Source: an uncultured Acetatifactor sp. (GTDB lineage: Bacteria > Bacillota > Clostridia > Lachnospirales > Lachnospiraceae). From it: a stretch of 5,514 bases of DNA. The stretch lies in the NCBI GenBank assembly GCA_947644185.1, contig CANRZC010000178.1, forward strand, positions 1-5,514, read 5' to 3'. This document shows, piece after piece, positions 1-5,514 of the stretch; positions within the stretch are counted from its first letter, which is position 1; every line of letters starts with the position of its first letter. The notes below the pieces were generated by a model. That model made no database searches, had not been told where the DNA came from, and saw nothing but the letters and a program-made list of their open reading frames with translations. A program made the position numbers and the translations under genes.

Positions 1-1413
1 GGACTTCAAAGCATCGAAAAAGTCGTAAATGATTTCATTTAATGGAAGCTCATATCGAAGCAACGCACGGCTGGCCTCAATATATTCCATGCCTAGATAC
101 CGCCCACGTCTCTCCTGGCAGAGCTCCATAATGGAACCGATAAACTCACTGGTCACCATAATCTCTGCGCTGACCACTGGCTCTTCCATATGCTCAATCA
201 CCGAAGGGTCCGGTAAATTGGAGGGATTGGTCAGTTCTATGACTTCTCCATTGGTCTTATATACCTTATATACCACCCCAGGGGCAGTTGCCACCAAATC
301 CAAATTGTACTCCCGCTCCAGCCGCTCCTGGATCACCTCCAAATGCAAAAGCCCCAAAAAGCCACACCGGAACCCAAATCCCAGCGCAACAGAGGTCTCC
401 GGCTCATACTGCAGAGCCGCGTCATTGAGCTGTAGCTTCTCCAGGGCATCCCGCAGATCCGGATACTTCGCGCCATCTGCAGGGTAGAATCCGCAGTAGA
501 CCATGGACTGCACCTTCTTATAGCCAGGCAGCGGTGCTTCACAGGGCCTACTGTCATCTGTGACCGTGTCTCCCACCTCTGTCTCTTTCACATTCTTGAT
601 AGATGCTGTGATATATCCCACCATACCGGCTGAAAGCTCTTCGCAGGGTATAAACTGTCCTGCGCCGAAAACGCCCACCTCTACCACTTCCTCTTTTGCG
701 CCTGTGGCCATCATGCGGATTACCGTTCCCTTTTTTACGGTTCCTTGCATAATTCGACAGAATATGATAACCCCTTTATAGGAATCATAGAGAGAGTCGA
801 AAATCAGCGCCTGCAGCGGGGCATCTATATCCCCCTTGGGAGCTGGGATCTTCTTTACAATCTGCTCCAGTACATCCTCAATGCCAATGCCATTTTTCGC
901 AGATATCAAAGGCGCATCCTGGGCCTCCAGCCCTATCACATCTTCAATCTCATCAATGACTCGCTGGGGTTCGGCGCTGGGCAGATCAATCTTATTGATC
1001 ACTGGAATCACATCCAGATCATGGTCCAGTGCAAGATACACATTTGCCAAAGTCTGTGCCTCAATGCCCTGTGCTGCGTCCACCACCAGAATGGCGCCGT
1101 CACAGGCAGCCAGCGAACGGCTCACCTCATAGTTAAAATCCACATGTCCCGGGGTATCTATCAGGTTGAAGATATATTCCTCCCCGTCTTTTGCCTTGTA
1201 TACAGTGCGAACGGCTTGGGCTTTGATGGTAATCCCTCGCTCTCGCTCCAGATCCATATTGTCCAACACCTGGGCCTGCATTTCCCTGCTGGTCAAGAGG
1301 CCGGTCTGCTCGATAATTCGGTCGGCCAAAGTAGATTTGCCGTGGTCAATGTGCGCTACGATGCAGAAGTTGCGTATTCTGCTCTGTTCCTGTTTTCTCT
1401 CCATGGATTCCAT
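1..1413 (-). CDS. lepA: Translation factor LepA (elongation factor 4), C-terminus beyond left edge
   Basis: This gene encodes the ribosome-associated GTPase LepA/EF4, a relative of EF-G that affects translation elongation or initiation under stress; it acts in the cytoplasm and at the membrane. I translated 471 uninterrupted codons. The G-domain motifs are all present: G1 AHIDHGKS at residues 20-27, G2 with GITI at 60-63, G3 DTPGH at 86-90, G4 NKID at 140-143 and G5 SAK at 171-173. Domain II and the EF-G-like domains follow, including the LGFGFRCGFLGLLHLEV stretch typical of LepA. The family is about 600 residues, so roughly 130 residues, including the LepA-specific C-terminal domain, lie outside the window. 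The start at 1413 is chosen because AGGAAGAGG lies 8 nt upstream; a second ATG three codons later is too far from it. A separate promoter lies upstream (1493-1521), so lepA need not depend on iscSU transcription. No frameshift was seen. Confidence 0.97.
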   Translation of the reverse strand, partial: MESMERKQEQSRIRNFCIVAHIDHGKSTLADRIIEQTGLLTSREMQAQVLDNMDLERERGITIKAQAVRTVYKAKDGEEYIFNLIDTPGHVDFNYEVSRSLAACDGAILVVDAAQGIEAQTLANVYLALDHDLDVIPVINKIDLPSAEPQRVIDEIEDVIGLEAQDAPLISAKNGIGIEDVLEQIVKKIPAPKGDIDAPLQALIFDSLYDSYKGVIIFCRIMQGTVKKGTVIRMMATGAKEEVVEVGVFGAGQFIPCEELSAGMVGYITASIKNVKETEVGDTVTDDSRPCEAPLPGYKKVQSMVYCGFYPADGAKYPDLRDALEKLQLNDAALQYEPETSVALGFGFRCGFLGLLHLEVIQERLEREYNLDLVATAPGVVYKVYKTNGEVIELTNPSNLPDPSVIEHMEEPVVSAEIMVTSEFIGSIMELCQERRGRYLGMEYIEASRALLRYELPLNEIIYDFFDALKS

Positions 1414-1492
1414 TTATGATTCCTCTTCCTGGTTTATATTCCCATCGTGCCTCTCGCAGAGCCTTCAACTGTCATTTCTGCGAACCAGTATG

Positions 1493-1521
1493 ATTGTATC
1501 AGAATTATAGGCAGTTGTCCA
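1493..1521 (-). promoter_or_regulatory. Candidate sigma-A promoter of lepA
   Basis: On the minus strand, TGGACA (1516-1521) is followed by a 17-nt spacer and TACAAT (1493-1498). Each hexamer matches the housekeeping consensus at five of six positions. A TG one base before the -10 hexamer makes it an extended -10. The expected transcription start is near 1486, giving a leader of about 70 nt before the lepA ATG. The location in the gap between iscU and lepA fits. This is assignment by pattern only. Confidence 0.65.
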
Positions 1522-1553
1522 TATAATGGAGAGATCTTTCTGACCATTTGATG

Positions 1554-1601
1554 CATCAGGCGTAACAGTTCAATGCCCTGTCTGAACTGTTACCATCAGG
1601 C
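1554..1601. repeat. Palindromic MITE/REP-like element with flanking 8-bp direct repeats
   Basis: A perfect 11-bp inverted repeat, GTAACAGTTCA at 1562-1572 and TGAACTGTTAC at 1583-1593, encloses a 10-nt loop. The 8-bp sequence CATCAGGC occurs exactly on both outer edges (1554-1561 and 1594-1601) with no intervening base. This layout, terminal inverted repeats abutted by an identical short duplication, is what a small transposed element with a target site duplication looks like. The right-hand copy contains the iscU stop codon (1596-1598), so iscU remains intact. The hairpin sits just past the end of iscSU and would fold in RNA, so it may also end or stabilise that transcript, but no U-tract follows it on either strand. 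Whether this is a genomic repeat family or a solitary hairpin cannot be settled from one copy. Confidence 0.6.
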
Positions 1602-2027
1602 AAGTGCTTCCCCCTCATGGATATCCGTCTTCGGCTCCTGCAGGCCCTCTATGACGATTCCATGCTTTTTCCCATAGTCCCAAAGCGCCGCGTGGATAGC
1701 CTCCTCGGCTAATAGAGAGCAGTGCACCTTCACCGGCGGCAGGCCGTCCAGGGCCTCCATCACCGCCTTATTGGTGACCTGCAGGGCTTCCTGCACGGTC
1801 TTGCCCATCACCAGCTCTGTGGCCATAGAGCTGGTGGCCACAGCGGCCCCGCAGCCGAAGGTCTTGAACTTCGCCTCCCGGATAATCCCGTTCTCATCGA
1901 TGTTTAGGAATATCCGCATGATGTCCCCGCATTTGGCGTTCCCCACAGTCCCCACGCCGCTGGCATCCTCTATCTCTCCCATGTTCCTGGGATTCTGGAA
2001 ATGATCCATCACTTTTTCGCTGTACAT
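1596..2027 (-). CDS. iscU: Fe-S cluster assembly scaffold IscU (NifU N-terminal type)
   Basis: The 143-residue product is a scaffold on which Fe-S clusters are built from sulfur delivered by IscS and then passed to target proteins in the cytoplasm. The three cluster-ligand cysteines are in their usual settings: C33 in NAKCGD with D35 two residues on, C59 in FGCGAA, and C103 in KVHCSLLAEEAI with H102 before it. The length is about that of a stand-alone IscU, with no C-terminal Nfu domain and no sign of the insertion that marks SufU. It also carries LPPVK at 96-100, the motif bound by the chaperone HscA in proteobacteria. The start is supported by AGGAGG 4 nt upstream of the ATG. It lies 42 nt downstream of iscS on the same strand and is probably cotranscribed with it. 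The stop codon lies inside one of the 8-bp direct repeats that flank a palindromic element. Confidence 0.96.
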   Translation of the reverse strand: MYSEKVMDHFQNPRNMGEIEDASGVGTVGNAKCGDIMRIFLNIDENGIIREAKFKTFGCGAAVATSSMATELVMGKTVQEALQVTNKAVMEALDGLPPVKVHCSLLAEEAIHAALWDYGKKHGIVIEGLQEPKTDIHEGEALA

Positions 2028-2069
2028 AGTTCCTCCTGTCTGTTCTGTGACTCCCCCGGATGCTGCCCT

Positions 2070-3251
2070 TTATGCCCTGTCCCTTTGGGATTTCAAAAAA
2101 TCCTCATACAGGGGAGACATATCCCGCAGCTTTTTTACAATCTCCTTCAAATACTCCACCACCATATCCAGCTCTTCCCTGGTATTCTCCTCCGACAAGG
2201 TCATGCGCAGGGAACCATGGGCCTCCTCATGCTTTAACCCGATAGCTAGCAGTACATGAGAGGGATCCAGGGCCCCAGAGGTGCAGGCAGAGCCGCTGGA
2301 GGCACATACTCCCTTCATATCCAGCATAATCAGCAGGGATTCTCCCTCTATGAACCGAAAGGAGAAATTTACATTGCCAGGAAGCCGCTTCTCCCGATGG
2401 CCATTCAGAATACAGTATGGGATCTCCGCTTCAATCCGTCGGATCAGATAATCTCGCAGCTCCTGCTCTCGTCTCATCTTTCCTTCCATCATGCGCTGTG
2501 CCCTGGAGGCAGCCGCGGCAAAGCCAACAATACCAGGCACATTCTCTGTCCCTGCGCGTCGATTCCTCTCCTGGGCTCCGCCGTGTAAGAAGGAGGCTAT
2601 TTTTACACCTGTGCGAATGTATAGCATGCCAATGCCTTTGGGACCGTTGAGCTTATGGGCACTGGCGCTGAGCAGGTCTATGTTCAGCTCATCCACATCT
2701 ATGGGAATCTGTCCAAAGGCCTGCACTGCGTCTGTGTGGAACAGAACCCCTCTCGCCTTTGCAATGGCCCCTATTTCCCCAATGGGCTCTATGGTGCCGA
2801 TTTCGTTGTTGGCAAACATAATGCTGATCAGAATGGTATCAGGCCGGATGGCTGCCTCCAAAGCTCCGAGGTCTATCATTCCGTCCCTGTCCACCTCTAA
2901 ATATGTCACCTCATATCCTTGCCTTTCCAGGTATTCACAGGTGTGCAGAATAGCATGGTGCTCTATCCTTGTGGTGATAATATGCTTTCCCCTATGGCTA
3001 TAGCTCTCCGCAATGGCCTTGATTGCCCAGTTGTCCGCCTCTGTCCCACCGGCCGTGAAATAAATTTCTTCCTGTCTCCCACCAATGACTCCCGCTATGG
3101 TCCTTCTAGCCTCATTGATGGCCTTCTTCCCGGCAGTGCCTACAGAATAGATGGCGCTGGGATTCCCGTAGCACTCCCCAAAATATGGCAGCATAGCTTC
3201 CACCACCTCCGGCGCAGTTTTTGTGGTGGCTGCATTGTCCAGATATATCAT
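2070..3251 (-). CDS. iscS: Cysteine desulfurase IscS/NifS family
   Basis: This PLP enzyme converts cysteine to alanine and holds the released sulfur as a persulfide for Fe-S assembly and possibly tRNA thiolation. Counting from the ATG at 3251, the 393-residue protein begins MIYLDNAATT, typical of the family. Visible active-site features are H98 (cofactor stacking, in EHHAIL), N148/N149 and E150 in the FANNEIG loop, D174 and Q177 (HTDAVQ), the PLP lysine K200 in SASAHKLNGPKG, the RAGTEN segment at 232-237, and the persulfide cysteine C323 in SSGSACTSG. The loop resembles group I IscS/NifS rather than SufS. An upstream in-frame TTG at 3257 would add two residues, but AAGGGAG at 3261-3267 is 9 nt from the ATG and only 3 nt from the TTG, so the ATG is preferred. 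It is the first gene of an iscS-iscU pair. No iscR lies immediately upstream; the neighbouring gene is divergent. Confidence 0.96.
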   Translation of the reverse strand: MIYLDNAATTKTAPEVVEAMLPYFGECYGNPSAIYSVGTAGKKAINEARRTIAGVIGGRQEEIYFTAGGTEADNWAIKAIAESYSHRGKHIITTRIEHHAILHTCEYLERQGYEVTYLEVDRDGMIDLGALEAAIRPDTILISIMFANNEIGTIEPIGEIGAIAKARGVLFHTDAVQAFGQIPIDVDELNIDLLSASAHKLNGPKGIGMLYIRTGVKIASFLHGGAQERNRRAGTENVPGIVGFAAAASRAQRMMEGKMRREQELRDYLIRRIEAEIPYCILNGHREKRLPGNVNFSFRFIEGESLLIMLDMKGVCASSGSACTSGALDPSHVLLAIGLKHEEAHGSLRMTLSEENTREELDMVVEYLKEIVKKLRDMSPLYEDFLKSQRDRA

Positions 3252-3260
3252 TCTCAATCG

Positions 3261-3267
3261 CTCCCTT
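3261..3267 (-). promoter_or_regulatory. Shine-Dalgarno site that decides the iscS start
   Basis: AAGGGAG on the minus strand sits 9 nt before the ATG at 3251 and only 3 nt before the in-frame TTG at 3257. The spacing favours ATG, giving a 393-residue IscS. Confidence 0.6.
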
Positions 3268-3289
3268 CTCTATTGGTTTCTTATAAACA

Positions 3290-3314
3290 TACTATTTTAG
3301 TAGGAATTATATTC
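3290..3314 (-). promoter_or_regulatory. iscS promoter region with two adjacent short dyads (candidate operator)
   Basis: A perfect TATAAT on the minus strand at 3306-3311 is a candidate iscS -10 box; no convincing -35 lies 16-18 nt upstream of it. Two dyads with 3-nt centres lie side by side: TACTA-TTT-TAGTA at 3290-3302, over the expected transcription start, and GAAT-TAT-ATTC at 3304-3314, over the -10 box. The ACTA-N3-TAGT core resembles the centre of sites bound by Rrf2-family regulators such as IscR, which commonly control isc operons. The link to IscR is inference. AT-rich DNA yields short dyads by chance, so confidence is modest. Confidence 0.4.
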
Positions 3315-3413
3315 TTACTATATCACTTTCCTCTCCGCTCGTCAAGCATTCCGCAGGGGCTTGGCTGAGCTTGTTCCAGTTCTGTAGCAGTTCTTTCCTC
3401 TGTATCAATGGAA

Positions 3414-3419
3414 TATAAT
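3414..3419 (+). promoter_or_regulatory. Possible -10 box of the flippase gene
   Basis: A perfect TATAAT lies 28 nt before the preferred ATG at 3447 and inside the first codons of the longer possible reading frame that starts at 3408. If it is a real -10 box, transcription begins near 3426 and the ATG at 3408 would not be in the message. The sequence 17 nt upstream (TTCTTT, 3391-3396) is a poor -35, so this is tentative. Confidence 0.3.
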
Positions 3420-3446
3420 AATGAAAAATGGAAGATCCTGAATTTT

Positions 3447-4808
3447 ATGAAAACAAAGCAACGGCATCCTCTCATTGTAGGCACCTTCATCCTCACCGCC
3501 ACCGGCATCGCCAGCAGACTCATTGGGTTTTTATACCGTATTTACCTTTCCCGACTGTTCGGAGAGGAGAGCATGGGAATCTACCAGCTGCTGAGTCCTG
3601 TGCTATCCCTTTCTTTCTCCCTGACTGCTGCTGGATACCAGACTGCTATCTCCAAGCTGGTGGCAGAACAGGCTGCTACCCAAAAAGCCCCTTCCCGCCG
3701 TCCTCTTGTATTGGGGCTGGGCGTTTCTCTACCCCTATCTGTTCTCTGCAATGTCATCCTTTTCTTTTTTGCAGATGTCATTGCCGAAAGCTTCCTTCAG
3801 GAGCCCCGCACTGCCTCCATGCTGCGCATCCTCTCCTTTTCCATCCCCTTGAGCGCAGTGCACTCCTGCATCAACGGCTATTTTTATGGCATTAAAAAAG
3901 CCGGGATTCCGGCTGGCGCTCAGCTCCTGGAACAGCTTGTCCGTGTGGGCTGTGTATACATAGTTTCCTCTCGTATCCTGGCAGCAGGACACATGCCCTC
4001 TATCAGTGTGGCAGTGTTGGGGCTTACACTGGGAGAGCTGGCCTCCATGCTGCTAACCATAGCCGCCATATTCCCCAGAGAGAATCTCTCTCCCAGACAA
4101 ACCTTTTTCCGGACATCCTTTCATCCTGGCCAGAATGTGTCCTGTTCGAATATGATCCTTCTTGGAAAGCTCCTGTCCATGGCTCTGCCTCTGACTGCCA
4201 ACCGCATTGTGCTTAACCTTCTGCAAAGTGTAGAGGCTGTCTCCATCCCTGCAAAGCTGAGACTCTACGGCTATGACACCACCACCGCTCTAAGCGTCTA
4301 CGGGGTATTTACTGGTATGGCCATGCCCTTTATCTACTTTCCCAATGCCCTGACCAGCTCTGTGGCTGTCATGCTGCTTCCCATTATCTCGGAAAACTAT
4401 GCCCTGGGAAAGATGGATGCAGTCCGCAGTGCCACAGTCCGCACTGTGAAATACTGCGGGCTCATGGGCTTTGGCTGTCTGGGAATCTTTGTCCTGTTTG
4501 GGAATTGGGCCGGCACCACACTATTTGACAGTCCTTTAGCCGGGTATTTCATTACCACACTGGGCTTTATCTGTCCCTTCCTCTATCTGGACACCACCCT
4601 GTCCAGCATTCTGCAGGGCTTAGGTTTGGCAGGGCACATCTTTGTCATGAACGTGATTTGCCTGCTGATCCGCCTGGGCTTTATCTTCCTTGCTGTGCCC
4701 CAGTTCGGAGTGAGAGGCTTCCTGTGGGGGCTCCTGGCAAGCCAGCTGGCTCTCGGTGTTCTCTACCTGATCTGTCTCTACCGTTTTTTGCGAAAGCATG
4801 GGCGCTAG
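3447..4808 (+). CDS. SpoVB-like polysaccharide/lipid flippase (MOP superfamily membrane protein)
   Basis: The 453-residue product is a multi-pass membrane protein of the MOP superfamily, the group containing SpoVB, Wzx and MurJ, which flip lipid-linked sugars across the membrane. The N-terminus (GIASRLIGFLYRIYLSR, 20-36) followed by GIYQL at 44-48, the INGYFYGIKKAGIPAG segment with EQLVRV at 142-167, and LQGLGLAGH near the C-terminus are characteristic of the SpoVB branch. About 12 hydrophobic segments can be seen, the last followed by a basic tail (YRFLRKHGR). SpoVB proteins are usually above 500 residues, so this one is short, mainly in the linker after the first two helices and in the middle. 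The actual substrate cannot be read from the sequence. An in-frame ATG at 3408 would add 13 residues but has no ribosome binding site and overlaps a TATAAT; the ATG at 3447 has GGAAG 12 nt upstream, itself weak. It is divergent from iscS and convergent with nrdR. Confidence 0.88.
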   Translation: MKTKQRHPLIVGTFILTATGIASRLIGFLYRIYLSRLFGEESMGIYQLLSPVLSLSFSLTAAGYQTAISKLVAEQAATQKAPSRRPLVLGLGVSLPLSVLCNVILFFFADVIAESFLQEPRTASMLRILSFSIPLSAVHSCINGYFYGIKKAGIPAGAQLLEQLVRVGCVYIVSSRILAAGHMPSISVAVLGLTLGELASMLLTIAAIFPRENLSPRQTFFRTSFHPGQNVSCSNMILLGKLLSMALPLTANRIVLNLLQSVEAVSIPAKLRLYGYDTTTALSVYGVFTGMAMPFIYFPNALTSSVAVMLLPIISENYALGKMDAVRSATVRTVKYCGLMGFGCLGIFVLFGNWAGTTLFDSPLAGYFITTLGFICPFLYLDTTLSSILQGLGLAGHIFVMNVICLLIRLGFIFLAVPQFGVRGFLWGLLASQLALGVLYLICLYRFLRKHGR

Positions 4809-4823
4809 CTATCCTAGACCAAA

Positions 4824-4865
4824 TTTTTCCGCACAGAGCTGTCTTTCAGTCTCCGTGCGGAGAAA
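4824..4865. terminator. Hairpin between convergent flippase gene and nrdR, probable bidirectional terminator
   Basis: The arms TTTTTCCGCAC (4824-4834) and GTGCGGAGAAA (4855-4865) pair over 11 positions with one G-U. The stem continues inward past an A-C mismatch through GAG/CTC, a bulged T and CTG/CAG to a TCTTT loop. It starts 16 bp after the flippase stop codon and ends 26 bp before the nrdR stop codon (reading from the left), the normal place for a terminator shared by convergent genes. The U-tract after the stem is weak on the plus strand and absent on the minus strand, so efficiency is uncertain. Confidence 0.6.
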
Positions 4866-4890
4866 TCTCTTATCTTTGTTTCCGTGAGCA

Positions 4891-5340
4891 CTATTCCAAC
4901 ATCTTCTTCAGCTCATCCACAAACGTATTCACATCCTTAAACTCCCGGTAAACAGACGCAAAACGCACATAGGCCACTGCATCCAGATCCTTGAGCTTAT
5001 TCATCAGAAGCTCCCCGATTACTTGACTGGAAATCTCTTTTTCCTCTCTGTTGAAGATTTCGTTTTCCACCGAATCCACCAGTCTGGTAATCTCCTGGGC
5101 ACTCACTGGTCGCTTGTGACAGGCCCTCAGCAGTCCACCCTCTATTTTGGATCTGTCATAGGTCTCTCTGTTGTCATCCTTCTTGATGATAATCAGCGGA
5201 ATTGTCTCAATCTTCTCATAAGTGGTAAACCGCTTTCCACATTCATCGCATACTCGCCTTCGACGGATGGAATTATTTTCCTCCGCAGGCCGCGAATCAA
5301 TCACTCTTGTATTTTCATGATTACAATAGGGACATTTCAT
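4891..5340 (-). CDS. nrdR: Transcriptional repressor NrdR of ribonucleotide reductase genes
   Basis: NrdR is a zinc- and nucleotide-binding regulator that represses ribonucleotide reductase (nrd) genes when dATP is high by binding NrdR boxes in their promoters. The 149-residue protein has the family length. Its zinc ribbon uses C3, C6, C31 and C34 (CPYC and CDEC), with the conserved DSRP at 15-18 and the basic RRRR at 26-29. An ATP-cone domain spans about 48-138, with IIKKD near its start and ACHKRPVS at 73-80. The start is supported by AGAGGAG followed by about 7 nt to the ATG. No nrd gene is in the window, so its targets are elsewhere. The gene is convergent with the flippase gene and has its own promoter upstream (5418-5446). 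Confidence 0.97.
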   Translation of the reverse strand: MKCPYCNHENTRVIDSRPAEENNSIRRRRVCDECGKRFTTYEKIETIPLIIIKKDDNRETYDRSKIEGGLLRACHKRPVSAQEITRLVDSVENEIFNREEKEISSQVIGELLMNKLKDLDAVAYVRFASVYREFKDVNTFVDELKKMLE

Positions 5341-5417
5341 GCCTTCTCTCCTCTTTTGATGTCACCATATAAGGCGCTTCTACACTTCCTGTCATGCACG
5401 AGCCTTCTACCACTTCA

Positions 5418-5446
5418 AAACTATCACATTCAACAATGAATGTCAA
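5418..5446 (-). promoter_or_regulatory. Candidate nrdR promoter with embedded palindromic operator
   Basis: On the minus strand a perfect -35 TTGACA (5441-5446) is followed by a 17-nt spacer and TAGTTT (5418-5423), a weak -10 hexamer improved by a TG one base upstream (extended -10). A perfect 7-bp dyad, ACATTCA at 5426-5432 and TGAATGT at 5437-5443 with a 4-nt centre, fills the spacer and overlaps the -35. The expected leader before the nrdR ATG is about 70 nt. The position suggests control by a protein that binds between the promoter elements. The dyad does not match the NrdR box (ACACWATATMTTGT-like), so autoregulation is not indicated. Confidence 0.55.
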
Positions 5447-5514
5447 CGAGAATAATATCTGGCCCGATCTGTTTGATGTCCGGATGGCATTTACGAAGGC
5501 GGCTTCGTCCGCCT
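5436..5514 (+). CDS. Possible start of an unidentified gene, cut by right edge
   Basis: From the ATG at 5436 an open frame reads MNVNENNIWPDLFDVRMAF and continues to the window edge (26 codons). Its composition, with IWPDLFDV and mixed codons with many G/C third positions, looks more like a real protein than the competing frames. However, there is no ribosome binding site upstream, no clear promoter on this strand, and the ATG overlaps the nrdR operator dyad. The same frame is open back to an ATG at 5394, also without a ribosome binding site. A minus-strand frame is also open across this stretch. I do not recognise a family, and the call is weak. Confidence 0.2.
   Translation, partial: MNVNENNIWPDLFDVRMAFTKAASSA

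Noticed and set aside
333..557. Minus-strand frame inside lepA, suggesting a broken gene
   Set aside because: lepA reads without interruption in a different frame from 1413 to the left edge, so there is no frameshift.
745..1419. Long plus-strand open frame of 224 codons
   Set aside because: It lies antisense to lepA, whose minus-strand translation shows every G-domain motif. The plus frame has no recognisable domain or ribosome binding site.
2491..3003. Plus-strand open frame of 170 codons
   Set aside because: It is the antisense shadow of iscS, whose reading frame and active-site residues are unambiguous.
3343..3373. CAAGC...GCTTG pairs upstream of the flippase gene, possible leader structure
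   Set aside because: Only 5-bp arms with long spacing and two alternative partners; this is at chance level.
5023..5439. Plus-strand open frame of 138 codons
   Set aside because: Most of it is antisense to nrdR and it has no recognisable domain; nrdR is complete and well supported.
5497..5514. AGGCGG-N6-CCGCCT inverted repeat at the right edge
   Set aside because: A 6-bp GC-rich dyad with a competing overlapping hairpin (CGAAG-GCGG-CTTCG) and no T-tract. It is cut by the edge and may lie in coding sequence, so it cannot be called a terminator.

Overview
The window carries five protein genes of a low-to-medium G+C Gram-positive bacterium. The LepA, NrdR, IscS and IscU sequences, the SpoVB-type lipid-flippase relative and the AGGAGG-type ribosome binding sites suggest a spore-former-related Clostridia member, most likely near Lachnospiraceae. 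This is a family-level impression from reading the sequence, not from a database comparison.

Layout from left to right: (1) the first 471 codons of lepA (elongation factor 4) on the minus strand, running off the left edge; (2) a 182-bp gap with a near-consensus lepA promoter and a small palindromic element bounded by exact 8-bp direct repeats; (3) an iscS-iscU pair on the minus strand (cysteine desulfurase and Fe-S scaffold); (4) a divergent intergenic region with short dyads around the iscS promoter; (5) a plus-strand SpoVB-like polysaccharide/lipid flippase gene; (6) a hairpin between the flippase gene and the convergent nrdR; (7) nrdR on the minus strand with a promoter containing a perfect dyad; (8) about 70 bp at the right edge with no confidently called gene, although a short plus-strand open frame may be the start of one.

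The genes are mostly housekeeping. IscS removes sulfur from cysteine and hands it to IscU, which builds Fe-S clusters. NrdR senses nucleotides and represses ribonucleotide reductase genes. LepA is a ribosome-associated GTPase. The flippase probably moves a lipid-linked precursor across the membrane. Apart from iscS-iscU, nothing indicates that they work together. No CRISPR array, RNA gene, phage gene or toxin-antitoxin pair was seen.

No new multi-gene system is apparent. The parts most worth a second look are non-coding: the 32-bp palindrome with an apparent 8-bp target duplication placed exactly at the iscU stop codon, and the dyads embedded in the nrdR and iscS promoters.
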